Source of the DNA: SABI01 sp963678555
Lineage (GTDB): Bacteria > Spirochaetota > Spirochaetia > Sphaerochaetales > Sphaerochaetaceae
Reading direction: 5' to 3'
Length of the DNA stretch: 64,000 bases
Assembly (NCBI GenBank): GCA_963678555.2
Contig: CAXXJA010000001.1
Location: forward strand, 310,001-374,000
Within the stretch, counting starts at the first letter, position 1, and every line of letters starts with the position of its first letter. Below the pieces are notes generated by a model, which searched no databases, was not told where the DNA came from, and worked only from the letters and a program-made list of their open reading frames with translations. The position numbers were made by a program, and so were the translations under genes. Shown piece after piece: positions 8,185 through 16,900 of this stretch.

Positions 8185-8487
8185 TCACCCGCATCCCATT
8201 GTCTCCATCCACCAATTCCTGATGAGCTGGTCTCGCTGGTCCCGGTAATCGGCAAGACACCCATCCCACACGGAGTCCGGCAGGGCCCGCAGGTGTCCAC
8301 TGTGGTCTGTGATGTAGCGTCGCACCCAGGAGGAGATGATGTCTCCATCACTATCTGCCACAATCTCCTGCAGGTTCCTCACCAGCCAATCCTGCTGGTC
8401 GACCATAAGAGAGAACAGAAAGGCCAGATCACGGTTTTCCTTCGCCGTGAGTCCCGGTGGTTTTGGTACTGTCTTGGTCTTCCTCAT
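8185..8487 (-). CDS. 100-residue accessory ORF coupled to the transposase
   Basis: The product (MRKTKTVPKPPGLTAKENRDL...) is predicted helical with many Trp/Asp residues (QQDWLVRNL, WVRRYITDH, IRNWWMETM) and has no recognised family. Its ATG overlaps the transposase stop (TCATGA) and has AAGGAGG nearby, so it is translationally coupled to the transposase. This coupling suggests it works with the transposase and is not random cargo. Confidence 0.6.
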   Translation of the reverse strand: MRKTKTVPKPPGLTAKENRDLAFLFSLMVDQQDWLVRNLQEIVADSDGDIISSWVRRYITDHSGHLRALPDSVWDGCLADYRDQRDQLIRNWWMETMGCG

Positions 8488-9917
8488 GATAGGTATTCCT
8501 CCTTTTTATTGGCGATGTGGGTCTGCAGGACTCGTGGAGTGAGGTAACTTGATCTCCATGGATGATCTACAGCAGGTTTTACCTGCGGCCTCGGTCTTGG
8601 GGTCGGCTCAGGATCGAATTCTTTGCTGTGGGAGCTTCTTTTCGGTATCTCCTTGAGGATGTAGAGCTCTTCTTTTATGCTTGCCAGCAGCCTGTCATCG
8701 AAGGTTCTGATGACAAAGACCTTCGTTCCCTTGGGGAAGAGTCTGGGGTGTTTGGCAGGAAGATCCAGTGACCAGGGCTGGTAGTAGGCGTTATGGTATT
8801 TGATGCTGTTCCCTGCATCGACTGTACGTTGAGAGATGACTGCCAGGATGGTGTTGAGCTCCTCTTCTGAAGGAGCTTTCAGGAAGGTGCTGGTCTGTTC
8901 ATCTCTTTCATCTTTCAGGGAGAACTGTCCATTGAAGGTGTTCAGATAGTCCCACAGGAATGCGTTCGCGTCCTCGATGCTCGTGATGCCGTGACGAGTG
9001 AGTTCCACCGGGATTCTACCCTGGAGCGTTTTGTTCATGCGTTCAACCCTTGCTTTGTGTTGAGGTATTGAGCTTGTCTGAATGTCTATTCCCAGTACTC
9101 TGCAGGCTGCAGCGAACTGGGTGAAGGTGTCTTTCTCCTCATCAGGCTTAGCCCTCTGGCTGTACTCGAAGACTGTCCTCCGGTCGGTTTTGAAGCGGGA
9201 TGGGATGCCGTAGCGCGTGAGGATCATGAACAGCACATGGTAGTAGCCGTTCAATGTCTCCTGGGTGTCAAACCATGCACCGACAACCTCGCTGGTCGCG
9301 TCGTCAACAGCAACATGCAGGTGCCACTTACGTTTCCCCTTTACCCAGACAAGCTCACTTGCATCCATCTGGATGAGTTCACCGAAATACTTACTGCGAG
9401 GTCTGCGAGGATGGGCATCGGCGCCATCAATCATTCCAAAAGCAGCATTGACTCTCTCACTTTCCGCTTTACTCAGATGCTCCTTTCTGGCTGTCATCCT
9501 GAGTTGTTTCTCCATCTTTCTCCTGGTAGCTTTCTTGGAGCAGGGAGAGACGAAACAGGCCTGTTTCAGGATTGCATGCACCGTTCCGTCGGAGAGGCTG
9601 ATGCCATGATCCTCTTTGAGGATCTCCATGAAATGGGTGAAACTCGCATTACTGTACTTCTCCCTGTACAACCTCTCAACTGTCTTCCTCGTCTCCTGCG
9701 GTACTTTTGTCGCAGGCTGGCGCCCTTTGTTGCGGTGACTGAACAGCGACACATCACCGCTTTCATACCACTTCGTGTACTTCACGAGTGTCTTTCGGGT
9801 ACATCCGAGCTTCGTTCGGCCCCGTCGTATGGCCGTGTCGGTACAGCCCAGGTCAACAACTTCCCTGGCTGTGCTGTACTTTTCCAGTTCATGGGGTCTC
9901 AGTTCCTTCAGTTCCAT
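8484..9917 (-). CDS. DDE transposase, ISNCY/IS1202-like
   Basis: The 477-residue protein has two N-terminal helix-turn-helix regions (about 15-60 and 75-120, with TKWYESGD and SDGTVHAIL) followed by an rve-type DDE core. The triad is D185 (QMDASE), D245 (KTDRRTVF) and E292 (KARVERMNKTLQGR). The last part (about 410-460) is a Pro/Arg-rich tail. IS1202-group transposases have this layout and make unusually long target duplications, as seen here. AGGAGA lies just before ATG 9917. The frame looks intact, so the element may still be active. Confidence 0.9.
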   Translation of the reverse strand: MELKELRPHELEKYSTAREVVDLGCTDTAIRRGRTKLGCTRKTLVKYTKWYESGDVSLFSHRNKGRQPATKVPQETRKTVERLYREKYSNASFTHFMEILKEDHGISLSDGTVHAILKQACFVSPCSKKATRRKMEKQLRMTARKEHLSKAESERVNAAFGMIDGADAHPRRPRSKYFGELIQMDASELVWVKGKRKWHLHVAVDDATSEVVGAWFDTQETLNGYYHVLFMILTRYGIPSRFKTDRRTVFEYSQRAKPDEEKDTFTQFAAACRVLGIDIQTSSIPQHKARVERMNKTLQGRIPVELTRHGITSIEDANAFLWDYLNTFNGQFSLKDERDEQTSTFLKAPSEEELNTILAVISQRTVDAGNSIKYHNAYYQPWSLDLPAKHPRLFPKGTKVFVIRTFDDRLLASIKEELYILKEIPKRSSHSKEFDPEPTPRPRPQVKPAVDHPWRSSYLTPRVLQTHIANKKEEYLS

Positions 9918-9923
9918 CTTCTC

Positions 9924-10499
9924 CTAACCTCCCGGGAGTGGTATGCACCCCCTCTCATCGGTCTCTGTACTCCCATTTCTATGGGTTCTGCACAGATTCC
10001 CGCACTCTGAGATGATGGTAATGGTCAGGAGATCAAAGAACATGCAAAGGTTGTTAATACCGGCAGAAAATAGATCAAGAATATATCTCAGCCATTCGCC
10101 AGCGAGTTTTTCGAGGAATGACTGCAAAGCGGAAAAGATGGTCTCCTGTGAAATAATATGGTTGACGACCTGCCAGAGATAGTCCACTACGGCCTCAAAC
10201 ATGTTTTTGAACCAGGACTTCCAGTAGTACATCGTCCGTTCGCTCGCCAGGGAATAGTCATTCCTACCATCAAGCACGGATTGAATTTCACTGAGGCTGT
10301 AATGCTTATTACGCACAACGTCGTGGGGATAGATCGTCTTGTACCGGCCTTCTCTCGAACAACGGCCGACGGTGACGCTTGTCGTTTCCTCCGCCGGGCC
10401 TTCTTCACTCGTGTACTTTCTGATCCTCGCCCGCCTGAATCGATACTCAAGTGGACCAAGGCATCTTCCGCATGCGAGTCCGCCGTTGTCCGTATTCAA
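9924..10499 (-). CDS. DUF6431-like zinc-ribbon accessory protein
   Basis: The 191-residue protein starts with a CGRC knuckle and a second Cys-containing turn (VGRCSREGRYKTIYPHD), then HYSLSEIQSVLDG and a helix-turn-helix-like stretch (SERTMYYWKSWF). This order of zinc ribbon, YPHD-type turn and helices is that of DUF6431 proteins, which often sit beside transposases of this kind. It lies 6 nt upstream of the transposase gene, so the two are co-transcribed. The start is uncertain: the frame is open further upstream and the first plausible codon is TTG 10499 with no clear ribosome site. A DNA-recognition helper role is inferred. Confidence 0.65.
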   Translation of the reverse strand: MNTDNGGLACGRCLGPLEYRFRRARIRKYTSEEGPAEETTSVTVGRCSREGRYKTIYPHDVVRNKHYSLSEIQSVLDGRNDYSLASERTMYYWKSWFKNMFEAVVDYLWQVVNHIISQETIFSALQSFLEKLAGEWLRYILDLFSAGINNLCMFFDLLTITIISECGNLCRTHRNGSTETDERGCIPLPGG

Positions 10500-10750
10500 G
10501 GATGGATGGTTGGTCTCTTGAATTGAATCCGCTTCGATGGTACTGTTGCTATACTGTTTTTGGTGGAGAGGGAGTTTTTGCCGGGTCCAACCAACAAAGG
10601 GACTTCCTCTTCACTTCTCCTTTAGGGAAAGAGCCTTCACCTCAGAACCTCTCACTCCCTTTTACTTATCTATTCATTAAACCACACTTCTTTCTCCTAC
10701 AGGAAATAATCATTTGAGATAAGATTGGGATTTTTCTTATTCGGTTTAGT
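10500..10750. other. Right end of the transposon, no gene
   Basis: About 250 bp with no supportable ORF. It contains the 10701-10715 half of the inner inverted repeat, and a CAGTATAGC near 10545-10555 that could be part of a minus-strand -10 box for the transposon operon. Confidence 0.5.
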
Positions 10751-10777
10751 CCCCCGATACTCTTGTAATAAAAAGAT
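10751..10777 (+). repeat. Right 27-bp direct repeat of the transposon
   Basis: Exact copy of 7893-7919. Its last T is also the first T of the TTGACA box of the following operon, so the insertion preserved that promoter. Confidence 0.9.
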
Positions 10778-10827
10778 TGACAAAAGGAAATTGCCGTGTA
10801 ATTATTAAGTTGGTTTATTAAACCAAC
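10777..10827 (+). promoter_or_regulatory. Promoter and ROK-type operator of the beta-glucan operon
   Basis: TTGACA at 10777-10782 and TAATTA at 10799-10804 (16-nt spacer) form the promoter. A 19-bp perfect palindrome, GTTGGTTTATTAAACCAAC, at 10809-10827 covers the expected transcription start. This matches the TT(G)GTTTA-TAAAC(C)AA form bound by ROK/XylR-type repressors, so the ROK protein encoded in the same cluster is the obvious ligand. Confidence 0.8.
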
Positions 10828-10847
10828 GAAAATATTGGAGGTTAGAA

Positions 10848-12155
10848 ATGAAAAAAATACTGGCGGTCTGCATCCTTTTCGCCCTGCTTTTCCCGGTTTT
10901 CGCTAGCGGAAATGAAGAGAAATCGACTGAAATACCCAGCTATGACCCAAATCAGACATACACCGTAAGTATCGGATGTTACGGAGATCTCGAAAAAGCC
11001 TATCAGGCGGTAATTGCTACCGATGATTTCAAGGAAAAATTTCCCAACATAACCATCGAATTCCAGACAAGTGACTTCAACGGTCACCACAACCGTCTGA
11101 CAACGGTCATTGCAGCCGGAGAGGCCACAAATGATATTGAAGCCCTTGAAGTCGGCTACATTGCCCAGTTTGTTCAGGGCGGCGGTCTGACAGATCTTGC
11201 AGGAGCTCCCTACAACGGCATTGAGGCGGGACGAGATATCGTTGATTTCGCCATGGCTAATGCTACAACCGCTTCCGGTGCCCTGGTTGCCATACCTGTT
11301 GATATTGCCCCTGCAGTCCTCTTTTACCGGAAAGACCTCATCGAAGCAGCCGGGTTTACCGTTGCCGACATGGAGTCAATCGCAGACTGGGATGAATATA
11401 TTGAAATAGGAAAAGCCCTTACGCTTGACAAAAACAGCGATGGTCAGATTGACCAGTACGCAATTCCCCATGCGAACGACGCCGCCATGGTTCCTCTTAA
11501 CGGTGGGAAAGGGGGCTGGATAGATGACAACGGAAATCCCCTGGAACCGAAAGCAAAGTTCATTGGAGCCCTCAAGCTGGTTAAGGATATCAGGGACGCT
11601 GGAATCGATGGAGACATGGGTGCCTGGACCGGTCCCTGGGTTGAGGCTTTCAGCAGCGGCTCTTCGGCCACCATGGTGAACGGAGCGTGGTTCGGTGGTG
11701 CGTTGAAAACCTGGATGGCTCCCGATAACGCTGGTGACTGGCGTGTGGCCTACCTGCCGGGAAAAACCATGGCAGCCCTCGGCGGAACCTATCTTTCAAT
11801 ACCGGAGCATGTTCCCGCAGAAAAGAAAGCCGTTGCCTGGGAACTGATTACATACCTGACGACGTCGCCGGAAGCTCAGCTTGTCACTTTCGAAGCCATT
11901 GATGCCTATCCAGCTCTGACCTCAGTGTACGACACACCGATTATGAACGAAGGGGTAGACTACTTCGGCGGCCAGAAAGTACGTCAGATCTATGCCGATG
12001 TCGCACGCAACATACCCTCCAACACGGTTAGCGAGTACGACGCCCTGATCCTCAGCATCTGGAACACGACCGTGACCAGCGTAATTACAGGAGAGGTGGG
12101 GATTGAAGAAGCCTATAATTCTGCCTTGAATCAGATTCTGGCAACGATGGACTAA
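10848..12155 (+). CDS. Sugar ABC transporter substrate-binding protein (family 1)
   Basis: The 435-residue periplasmic protein has a signal peptide (MKKILAVCILFALLFPVFAS) and the fold of family-1 solute-binding proteins: IEFQTSDFNGHHNRLTTVIAAGEATNDIEAL in the first lobe, FYRKDLIEAAGF, and late AWELITYLTTSPEAQ. There is no lipobox Cys. GGAGG lies 7 nt before ATG. It heads the operon with two MalFG-type permeases and a large glucan phosphorylase, so the ligand is probably a beta-1,3-gluco-oligosaccharide released by the GH16 enzyme. The hairpin after it would favour higher expression than the permeases. Confidence 0.9.
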   Translation: MKKILAVCILFALLFPVFASGNEEKSTEIPSYDPNQTYTVSIGCYGDLEKAYQAVIATDDFKEKFPNITIEFQTSDFNGHHNRLTTVIAAGEATNDIEALEVGYIAQFVQGGGLTDLAGAPYNGIEAGRDIVDFAMANATTASGALVAIPVDIAPAVLFYRKDLIEAAGFTVADMESIADWDEYIEIGKALTLDKNSDGQIDQYAIPHANDAAMVPLNGGKGGWIDDNGNPLEPKAKFIGALKLVKDIRDAGIDGDMGAWTGPWVEAFSSGSSATMVNGAWFGGALKTWMAPDNAGDWRVAYLPGKTMAALGGTYLSIPEHVPAEKKAVAWELITYLTTSPEAQLVTFEAIDAYPALTSVYDTPIMNEGVDYFGGQKVRQIYADVARNIPSNTVSEYDALILSIWNTTVTSVITGEVGIEEAYNSALNQILATMD

Positions 12156-12188
12156 GCATCGTACCTGAGTCTCTTGTACGTGACCTTT

Positions 12189-12223
12189 AGCCGGAGAATT
12201 CTCTGCATGGAGATTCTCCGGCT
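12189..12223 (+). terminator. Intercistronic hairpin after the binding-protein gene
   Basis: An 11-bp perfect stem (AGCCGGAGAAT / ATTCTCCGGCT) closes a 13-nt loop. No U-tract follows. Such hairpins between a binding protein and its permeases usually protect the upstream mRNA and reduce downstream expression. Confidence 0.65.
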
Positions 12224-12252
12224 CTGACCAATTCCATGCAGAGGAGTGACCG

Positions 12253-13083
12253 ATGAAAAGAACATTAGGTGGAAATATGAAACTTTCCCTCTTGTATGTC
12301 GTTCTGGCAGTTTTTACCCTGCTCTTTGCATTCCCGTTCTATTATGTGTTCGTGCTGGCCAGCTGGAGCAGGATATATTCCAATCCGCCGCATCTCTGGT
12401 TCGGCAGCGATGTGGCTGTCAATCTGAACAGCCTGCTGAGCCAACTGCCTTTTCATGTAAACTTCTTCAACAGTCTTTCCATAGCAGTACTCTCAACAGT
12501 CGGAACCGTGTTCTTCTGCACTATGGGCGGCTATGCTTTTGCCAAATTTGAATTCAAAGGTAAAAAAGGCTTGATGCTGTTCATTATCTCCACCATGGCT
12601 ATTCCGTCATTTCTCAATATCATTCCTTTCTTCAAGATGATGGTAGCCTTCGGCTGGTATAAGACCTGGCTTCCGCTTATTGTTCCCGGGCTTGCCAATG
12701 CCTTTGGAATATTTCTCATGACACAGTTTCTGGAAAACTCAATTCCCTCAGACTTGCTCAGCGCTGCCCGGATAGACGGTCTGAATGAATTCCAGATCCT
12801 CTTGAACGTTGTCTTTCCTCTCGCAAAACCGGCAATCGCCATACTGGGAACAGTGACTTTTATTGGTTCCTGGAACAACTTCCTCGGGGCACTGATCATG
12901 CTTCCTGACCCGAAAGAAAGTACCATCCCGGTCGCACTCTCTTCACTGTTTGTCCGGAGTGACGGGAATTTTGGAGGCCTCATGCTGGGAACGGCCCTAG
13001 CGCTCCTTCCGCTTCTGATCGCCTTTATCTTTTTCTCGAAAAAAATCATCGCCAACCTTACTGCCGGCAGCATCAAGGCCTAG
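12253..13083 (+). CDS. Carbohydrate ABC transporter permease, MalG-type
   Basis: The 276-residue inner-membrane protein has about six transmembrane segments. The EAA loop that contacts the ATPase is visible as SAARIDGLNEFQILLNVVFP followed by LAKPAIA. GAGGAG precedes ATG 12253 by 6 nt. It is the second gene of the glucan operon, placed before the MalF-type permease, the reverse of the commonest order. No ATPase gene is present in the cluster, so energy would come from a shared MsmX/MalK-type ATPase encoded elsewhere. Confidence 0.92.
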   Translation: MKRTLGGNMKLSLLYVVLAVFTLLFAFPFYYVFVLASWSRIYSNPPHLWFGSDVAVNLNSLLSQLPFHVNFFNSLSIAVLSTVGTVFFCTMGGYAFAKFEFKGKKGLMLFIISTMAIPSFLNIIPFFKMMVAFGWYKTWLPLIVPGLANAFGIFLMTQFLENSIPSDLLSAARIDGLNEFQILLNVVFPLAKPAIAILGTVTFIGSWNNFLGALIMLPDPKESTIPVALSSLFVRSDGNFGGLMLGTALALLPLLIAFIFFSKKIIANLTAGSIKA

Positions 13084-13092
13084 GAGGATAGT

Positions 13093-13998
13093 ATGACCAG
13101 GAATCTGTTAAGAAAAAAAAACCTTACCCCATATATCTTCATCAGTCCATTCTTTGTGCTTTTCTTGATCTTCGGACTCTATCCCATTGGATACTCAATC
13201 TATATCTCATTCTTCAAGTGGACAATTTCCGGTCCTCAAGGCTTTGTGGGGCTGGCAAACTATAAAAATCTCCTCACGCGAGATCCCTTCTTTTTCAAAG
13301 CTCTGGGTAATACTACCTGGCTTCTTGTTTTCGGGTCCCTTCTGCAGCACCTGATTGCGATTCCACTGGCAATCATGCTGAACAATGAGAATAAAAACTT
13401 TCTCGGTCGCGGATTCTTTAAAACTGCCTTCTTTCTTCCCTATATCACCAGCACCGTTTCGGTAACGCTGATCTTTGCCCAGCTGTTCGATCTGAACTAC
13501 GGATGGCTCAACTATGTATGGGTCAACCTCTTCCGTCAGGAACGGGTTAACTGGCTGACCAATCCCGACACCATCAAATCTGCCCTGGCTATCATGCTTA
13601 ACTGGCGATTTGTCGGGTGGAATACCATAATTTATCTGGCCGGCCTGCAGGCAATTCCCGGCACGCTCTATGAGGCTGCTGACATCGATGGAGCCAATGC
13701 CTTCAGAAAACACCTCTCCATAACGGTTCCTCAGCTGCTTCCCATCATATTCTTTGCCGTAACCATGAGCATTATCGGAGGCATGCAGGTATTTGATGAA
13801 CCGTACGTACTGCTGGGCGGATATGAGCAGATGGGGGGGAATGGGAATTCCGGTCTCACATCAGCCTTCTATCTGATGTTTACCGGATTCAAGGCATCAC
13901 GCTTCGGCAAGGGAAGTGCAATAGCCTGGCTTCTTTTCTTTATCATCATGATATTCACTCTGCTTAACAAGGCGATAAACAGGATGTTTGATAAGTAA
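13093..13998 (+). CDS. Carbohydrate ABC transporter permease, MalF-type
   Basis: The 301-residue membrane protein has about six helices; the first is YIFISPFFVLFLIFGLYPIG, followed by periplasmic segment FVGLANYKNLL, which is typical of this family. The EAA loop reads EAADIDGANAFRKHLSITVP. AGGAGG lies 6 nt before ATG 13093. Its stop codon overlaps the start of the phosphorylase gene (TAATG), showing translational coupling of import and phosphorolysis. Confidence 0.92.
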   Translation: MTRNLLRKKNLTPYIFISPFFVLFLIFGLYPIGYSIYISFFKWTISGPQGFVGLANYKNLLTRDPFFFKALGNTTWLLVFGSLLQHLIAIPLAIMLNNENKNFLGRGFFKTAFFLPYITSTVSVTLIFAQLFDLNYGWLNYVWVNLFRQERVNWLTNPDTIKSALAIMLNWRFVGWNTIIYLAGLQAIPGTLYEAADIDGANAFRKHLSITVPQLLPIIFFAVTMSIIGGMQVFDEPYVLLGGYEQMGGNGNSGLTSAFYLMFTGFKASRFGKGSAIAWLLFFIIMIFTLLNKAINRMFDK

Positions 13999-16900
13999 TG
14001 GACACTATAAGACACAATGCCGTACAGGAAACCCCGGACACACCAGTTCAGCGGGTAATCACAGGTTCAGAAGGAAGTGGCGGACCCGATACCAGCGTTA
14101 CCGAAAGCGGGCTGTTCTACTGTATTGATAACTACTCCCGTATGCCCCCCTTCCTGATGAACATCACCAGTTCAGACGATCTCTGGATGTTCATCTCCAG
14201 CACCGGAGGATTGACGGCGGGGAGAAGGGATGCTGATGCAGCTCTGTTCCCGTATTATACGGAAGACAAGATTACGGAAAACAGCCAGCATACCGGGAGC
14301 CGAACTCTCCTTCGTCTGAATATCGATGATACCCTGGTTGTCTGGGAACCGTTTCGCCCGTTCCAGGCTGTTCCGGAACATACCCGGAGGTCTGTGAGTA
14401 AAAGTGCCATCGGGAACAGCATCATCTTCCGGGAGCACCGGCTGGATCTTGATCTCATCTTTTCCTATGCATGGAAATCTTCGCCCCGCTGGGGGTGGGT
14501 TCGAACAGCCTCTGTGGAAAACTGCGGGTCAGGTGAACGGGAAATTTCCATTATAGACGGAGTTGCTAATATTCTTCCGTATGGTATCGATTCTCAGATC
14601 CAGAATCGACTGAGCAATCTGCTCGATGCCTATAAGCTGGCAGAGTATGCAGGGAACGGACTGGCCCTCTATGGATTGAGTACCCGTCTCACCGATCGGG
14701 CTGAAGCGAGTGAATGCCTCAAGGTGACAACGGTCTGGCAGTACGGTCTCGATACCGCTGTCTGTCTACTTTCAGACACTCAGCTGAATACGAGTAATTC
14801 CGGCAGGCCGGTTGCCCACGAACGTCGCAATGAGGGAGGTCGCGGAGCCTATTTTTCCGTTGATACTATCCGCATTCAGGGCGGGGAAGTGCGCAGCTGG
14901 ATCCAGGTGATGGACGTGGAGCAGGATTACCCGGCTGCTGCCGATCTGCTCTTTCGCCTGCAGACTGACCCTGAAAGCATGGCCCGGGATGTCCAGCTGG
15001 ATATTGAGGCTGGAGGAGAAGAACTGGTCAAGCTGGTAAGCCGGGCAGACGGACTGCAGGCGGGGAGGGATCTGGATGCGGTCTCCCATCACTATGCCAA
15101 CACTCTTTTCAACACCATGCGCGGAGGAATCTTTGCTGACGGATACGCGGTGTCAGTGGCCTCCTTCCTTCAGTACGCAGGGGAAAGGAATTCTCTCCTG
15201 GCAGAACAGCTTTCCCGGCTGCTTTCCGATCTGCCTCCGGTACTCGACTGGCACGAATTTGAGAACGCTCTGCTGTTGAAAAGCTCAGGCCTGCTGCCTG
15301 ACAGTACACGCCTGCTGTACAGCTATCTCCCCCTGGTATTCTCTCGCCGGCACGGAGATCCCAGTCGGCCATGGAATACATTTTCGATATCGGTGCGTAA
15401 TGATGACGGTTCGTACCGGTTCTCCTATCAGGGGAACTGGCGGGATATCTTCCAGAACTGGGAGCCACTTGCCTATAGTTTCCCCCGATTCATCAGAAAT
15501 ATGATCACTATTTTTGCCAACGGTATCACTGCCGACGGATATAATCCGTATCGAGTCACAAGCGAAGGGTACGACTGGGAACGGCCTGAACCTGAGGATC
15601 CCTGGACAAATATCGGGTACTGGGGTGATCACCAGGTGATCTATCTGCTCAAACTCCTGGAAGCCGCAGACTCACTGCAGCCTGACCTTCTGCTGCACAT
15701 GCTTGATGAACAGCTGTTTACCACACCGGATATACCCTACCGCATTAAACCGTATCGAGAGATCATGAAAAATCCCTACGATACGATCATTTTTGACCAG
15801 GAGCGCGAGGATGCGGTATCACTTCGGTGCCAGGAGGAAGGCCTGGATGGCCAGTGTGCACGTACCCGTACCGGTGAACTCTCTCTGATGACTCTGATGG
15901 ACAAACTGCTCCTGATTCTGCTGGTGAAAACCACCAATTTCATACCTGACGGCGGCATCTGGATGAATACCCAGCGCCCGGAGTGGAACGACGCCAACAA
16001 TGCACTGACAGGCTGGGGACTTTCAGTGGTTACCCTCGGATATATGTATCGTGCCAGTACCTTTTTCAGCAGACTGCTGAAAAAGGCGGATACTCAGCAG
16101 TTTGCCGTACAGACCGATATCCATCTTCTGTTCTGCCGAGTTGCACAGGTGCTCGAGGAGTTTTCTCCCTTTGCCGATGGTCCTTTTCCTCCATCCGTCC
16201 GTAAAAGGTTTGCCGATGCAATGGGGGCTGCTGTTACCGAGTACCGGGAAAAAATCTACAGTGTCGGTATCGCCTCGGAAAGCAGGCCTCTGGAAAAATC
16301 AGCAATTATGGACATGATGAATCTGCTCAGACGGTACCTTTCAGCCACCCTCCGAGGCAGCAAAAGACCTGACGGTCTGTATCATTCCTATACTATCATG
16401 GAAGTTTCCGACTCATCAGATGACTCTGGAACGGAATCCGGTATCGATATCCGCAGGCTGGAGCTGATGCTCGAGGGGCAGGTCTCCATCCTTTCTTCCG
16501 GACTGCTCACATCAGCAGAAACGGTCGTGCTTCTGGAATCTCTGAGGAAAAGTCCGTTGTATCGGGAAGACCAGAATTCGTATATGCTGTACCCGCGAAA
16601 ACAGGTGCGGGGATTCTTTGAACGAAATATCATCGCACCCGGACACGTCGAATCGATTCCCCTTCTGGAAATCATGATTCAGCAGGGTGACCATTCCCTG
16701 ATCTCCGCGGACAGGAACGGAATGTATCATTTCAATGGAGCCTTTGCCAATGAGGCTGATGTCCGAGAAGCTCTCGATAAGGCTGAAACGTGTCCGCTGT
16801 ATGGAGACAGGGTACAAAAGGATCGGGACGCGGTTCTCGCCCTCTTCGAAACGGTCTTTGATCATGCATCATTCACCGGTCGGTCAGGATCCATGTTCGC

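Larger units (their letters stand above)
7893..10777 (-). mobile_element. IS1202/ISTde1-like element with accessory ORFs, flanked by a 27-bp direct repeat
   Basis: Identical 27-bp direct repeats (beginning CCCCCGATAC, ending AAAAAGAT) lie at 7893-7919 and 10751-10777. Very long target duplications of this size are characteristic of the IS1202 group. The 2831 bp between them hold a DDE transposase and three other ORFs, all on the minus strand. A 15-bp inverted repeat (AAATGATTTTTTCCT at 7928-7942, its complement with one mismatch at 10701-10715) lies near both ends but is not symmetric to the direct repeats, so the exact ends are unsettled. The insertion is immediately upstream of the -35 box of the beta-glucan operon. 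Confidence 0.85.

Noticed and set aside
10777..10830. dif/XerCD site next to the IS1202-like element
   Set aside because: I looked for an 11-6-11 layout beside both 27-bp repeats and saw no good match; the nearby palindrome is better explained as the ROK operator.
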